Shown here piece by piece: positions 6,776 to 8,166 of a stretch of 8,166 nucleotides of DNA (its first letter is position 1; every line of letters begins with the position of its first letter). The notes under the pieces were generated by a model. The model saw nothing but the letters and a program-made list of their open reading frames with translations. It did no database searches and was not told where the DNA came from. This DNA comes from Acidobacteriota bacterium. Its GTDB lineage: Bacteria; Acidobacteriota; Terriglobia; UBA7540. Both the position numbers and the translations under genes were made by a program. Where the stretch lies: positions 1-8,166 of the forward strand of contig JAJYJL010000293.1 of assembly GCA_021789565.1 (NCBI GenBank), in the 5' to 3' direction.

Positions 6776-7875
6776 ACTTCCGCCTTGAGGCCTGTCGCTT
6801 TCTTGTAGCCTTCTTTCACAGCTTCAGTGAACGACTCTGCCGCCCCGGCGCGGACCAGGTTGACGGTACATCCGCCAAACCCTGCTCCGGTCATTCGCGC
6901 TCCCAGGATTCCGGACTGCTTGAGAGCCACTTCCACCAGAACGTCGAGCTCCCTGCAACTGACTTCGTAGTCGTCGCGCAGGCTTTCATGCGAAGCGATC
7001 ATCAGCTTTCCGAAGCTTTCCAGATCGCCGCGTTCCAAGTCCCTGACGGCCATGAGCACACGGTCGTTTTCGCTCACAACGTGCCGTGCCCGTTTCAGCA
7101 GAACTTCGCTCAGGCTGTGGCTTGCGACTTCCAGTTCCGTCAGGTCAATCTCACGGAGCGATTTGACTGCCAGCCCCGTGGTCCCGAGTTGAGCCACCGC
7201 CTGGCGGCATTGATTCAGCCGGATTTCGTATTCCGAAGCGGCCAGAGCCCGCCGCACGCCCGAATTGCACACCACAATCTTCACCTGCCCGGACAAAGGT
7301 ACGGGCCGGTAGCTGAGATCGCGGCAATCGAGAAACAGAGCGTGGTTCCGTTCGCCCAGCGCGCACACAAACTGGTCCATGATTCCGCACGGGACGTTGA
7401 CAAACTCGTTTTCCGCCCGGCGCGCGAGGCGAATGACCTCCAGCGGACCCATCTCAATCTCAAACAGCTTCATCGCCAGCGCGACAGCTCCAACCTCCAC
7501 CGCAGCCGACGAACTGAGCCCGGCTTCGCGAGGCACGTTCCCGCCAAACGCCACATCAGCGCCGGCAAGCTGGTGGCCATCCTCCTGCAAAAACTTGAGC
7601 ACACCCCGCAGGTAGTTGCTCCAGGAATGCCGATCGTCTTTCTCGATCGCGTCCAGGCTGAACTCGACCTGGTCCTCGAAGTTAATCGAATAGGCATGCA
7701 CAATATTGTCATTTCGGCGGCGGGCGCCAAACTCGATGGTGCGGTCAATCGCGGCGGGAAGCACAAAGCCGTCGTTATAATCCGTATGCTCCCCGATCAG
7801 GTTCACGCGCCCGGGTGAGCGGGCGATCACATCAGGCAAAGTTCCAAACGTTTTTTGAAAAGCATCCTTGATCAT
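6733..7875 (-). CDS. galK: Galactokinase
   Basis: Galactokinase phosphorylates alpha-D-galactose at C1 with ATP, the first phosphorylation of the Leloir pathway, in the cytoplasm. The protein is 380 residues, the normal length. All three GHMP-kinase motifs are intact: the galactokinase signature GRVNLIGEHTDYNDG (22-36), the ATP-binding loop PREAGLSSSAA (115-125), and MTGAGFGGCTVNL (328-340). Asp167 in CGIMDQF (163-169) is the expected catalytic base and Arg23 the expected partner; Glu29, His30 and Asp32 belong to the sugar-binding signature. The ATG at 7875 gives the standard N-terminus, although its ribosome site is weak (GAG about 11 bases upstream), suggesting translation coupled to galT, which ends 25 bases upstream. 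The stop lies inside the convergent zinc-ribbon gene. Two-gene order galT-galK is typical of a galactose operon; the promoter is beyond the window. Confidence 0.97.
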   Translation of the reverse strand: MIKDAFQKTFGTLPDVIARSPGRVNLIGEHTDYNDGFVLPAAIDRTIEFGARRRNDNIVHAYSINFEDQVEFSLDAIEKDDRHSWSNYLRGVLKFLQEDGHQLAGADVAFGGNVPREAGLSSSAAVEVGAVALAMKLFEIEMGPLEVIRLARRAENEFVNVPCGIMDQFVCALGERNHALFLDCRDLSYRPVPLSGQVKIVVCNSGVRRALAASEYEIRLNQCRQAVAQLGTTGLAVKSLREIDLTELEVASHSLSEVLLKRARHVVSENDRVLMAVRDLERGDLESFGKLMIASHESLRDDYEVSCRELDVLVEVALKQSGILGARMTGAGFGGCTVNLVRAGAAESFTEAVKEGYKKATGLKAEVYVCEASDGALAGD

Positions 7876-7900
7876 ATTGTGCTATCTCGTCGCAAGGCAA

Positions 7901-8166
7901 TCAGCCAACTTCCCGGCGTGTTTTCGGCGCCACCGAACGCAGCTCGCGCGCTTTTTCTTCTGCCAGTGAATCATTCAAAAAGGTTCCCGCGCCAGTTTCG
8001 ACGCTGGCCAGGTACTTCAGCTTCTCCTTGCTTCGATGCGGAGGATAGAACTCAATGTGGAAATGGTAATAAGGATGCTGGCCTTGTGTGGGCGCCTGGT
8101 GCAGCAGCATCATGTACGGGAATGACATGTGGAACAGGTTGTCGTATTTCAGGGTCACCCACTTCA
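7901..8166 (-). CDS. galT: Galactose-1-phosphate uridylyltransferase, C-terminal part only (window edge)
   Basis: Only about the last 88 residues are present; the gene continues past the right edge of the window. The enzyme exchanges UMP between UDP-glucose and galactose-1-phosphate in the Leloir pathway. Recognisable pieces are LKYDNLFHMSFPYMMLLHQAP, the YHFHIEFYPP segment, and the end LKYLASVETGAGTFLND with SLAEEKARELR. The HFH pair corresponds to the metal-binding histidines 296 and 298 of the E. coli enzyme. The active-site HPH motif lies upstream, outside the window. The reading frame is open to the edge; the GTG at 8158 is an internal valine, not a start. galK begins 25 bases downstream and is almost certainly in the same transcript. 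Confidence 0.95.
   Translation of the reverse strand, partial: KWVTLKYDNLFHMSFPYMMLLHQAPTQGQHPYYHFHIEFYPPHRSKEKLKYLASVETGAGTFLNDSLAEEKARELRSVAPKTRREVG

Noticed and set aside
6988..7818. 276-residue open frame on the plus strand across galK
   Set aside because: It lies wholly inside galK, whose motifs are intact throughout. Its composition (many His, Gln, Arg) is that of an antisense shadow.

Overview
The window holds seven genes. Three are on the minus strand: an edge-truncated purF, and galK with an edge-truncated galT. Four are on the plus strand between them: an unrecognised soluble protein, an NCS1-type nucleobase permease, a secreted multidomain PIG-L/LmbE-type deacetylase, and a small zinc-ribbon membrane protein. 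Genes are dense, moderately GC-rich, and use GTG and TTG starts freely. There are no tRNA or rRNA genes, insertion sequences, CRISPR arrays, phage genes or large repeats. The gene content and protein flavour fit a free-living Gram-negative-like bacterium, most likely an acidobacterium. That placement is an inference from recalled sequence style and was not tested by search.

Layout. Positions 1-1275 (minus) carry purF, which lacks its C-terminus because the window ends. A 265-base divergent intergenic region (1276-1540) separates it from an unrecognised 246-residue protein on the plus strand (1541-2281). After 160 bases with a possible promoter comes the permease (2442-3773). A 224-base gap containing a GC-rich hairpin precedes the deacetylase (3998-6034). 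The zinc-ribbon membrane protein (6074-6775) follows only 39 bases later and is probably co-transcribed. Its 3' end overlaps the 3' end of the convergent galK (6733-7875, minus) by 43 bases. galT (7901 to the window edge, minus) lies 25 bases upstream of galK.

How the genes relate. galT-galK is a clear Leloir-pathway pair for galactose use. purF catalyses the committed step of de novo purine synthesis, and the nearby NCS1 permease would import nucleobases or related compounds; a shared purine theme is plausible but nothing in the sequence proves it. The deacetylase and the zinc-ribbon protein look like an export/envelope pair with unknown substrate. I see no clear undescribed multi-gene system. 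The most interesting items are the architecture of the secreted PIG-L protein with its neighbour, and the unrecognised protein next to purF.
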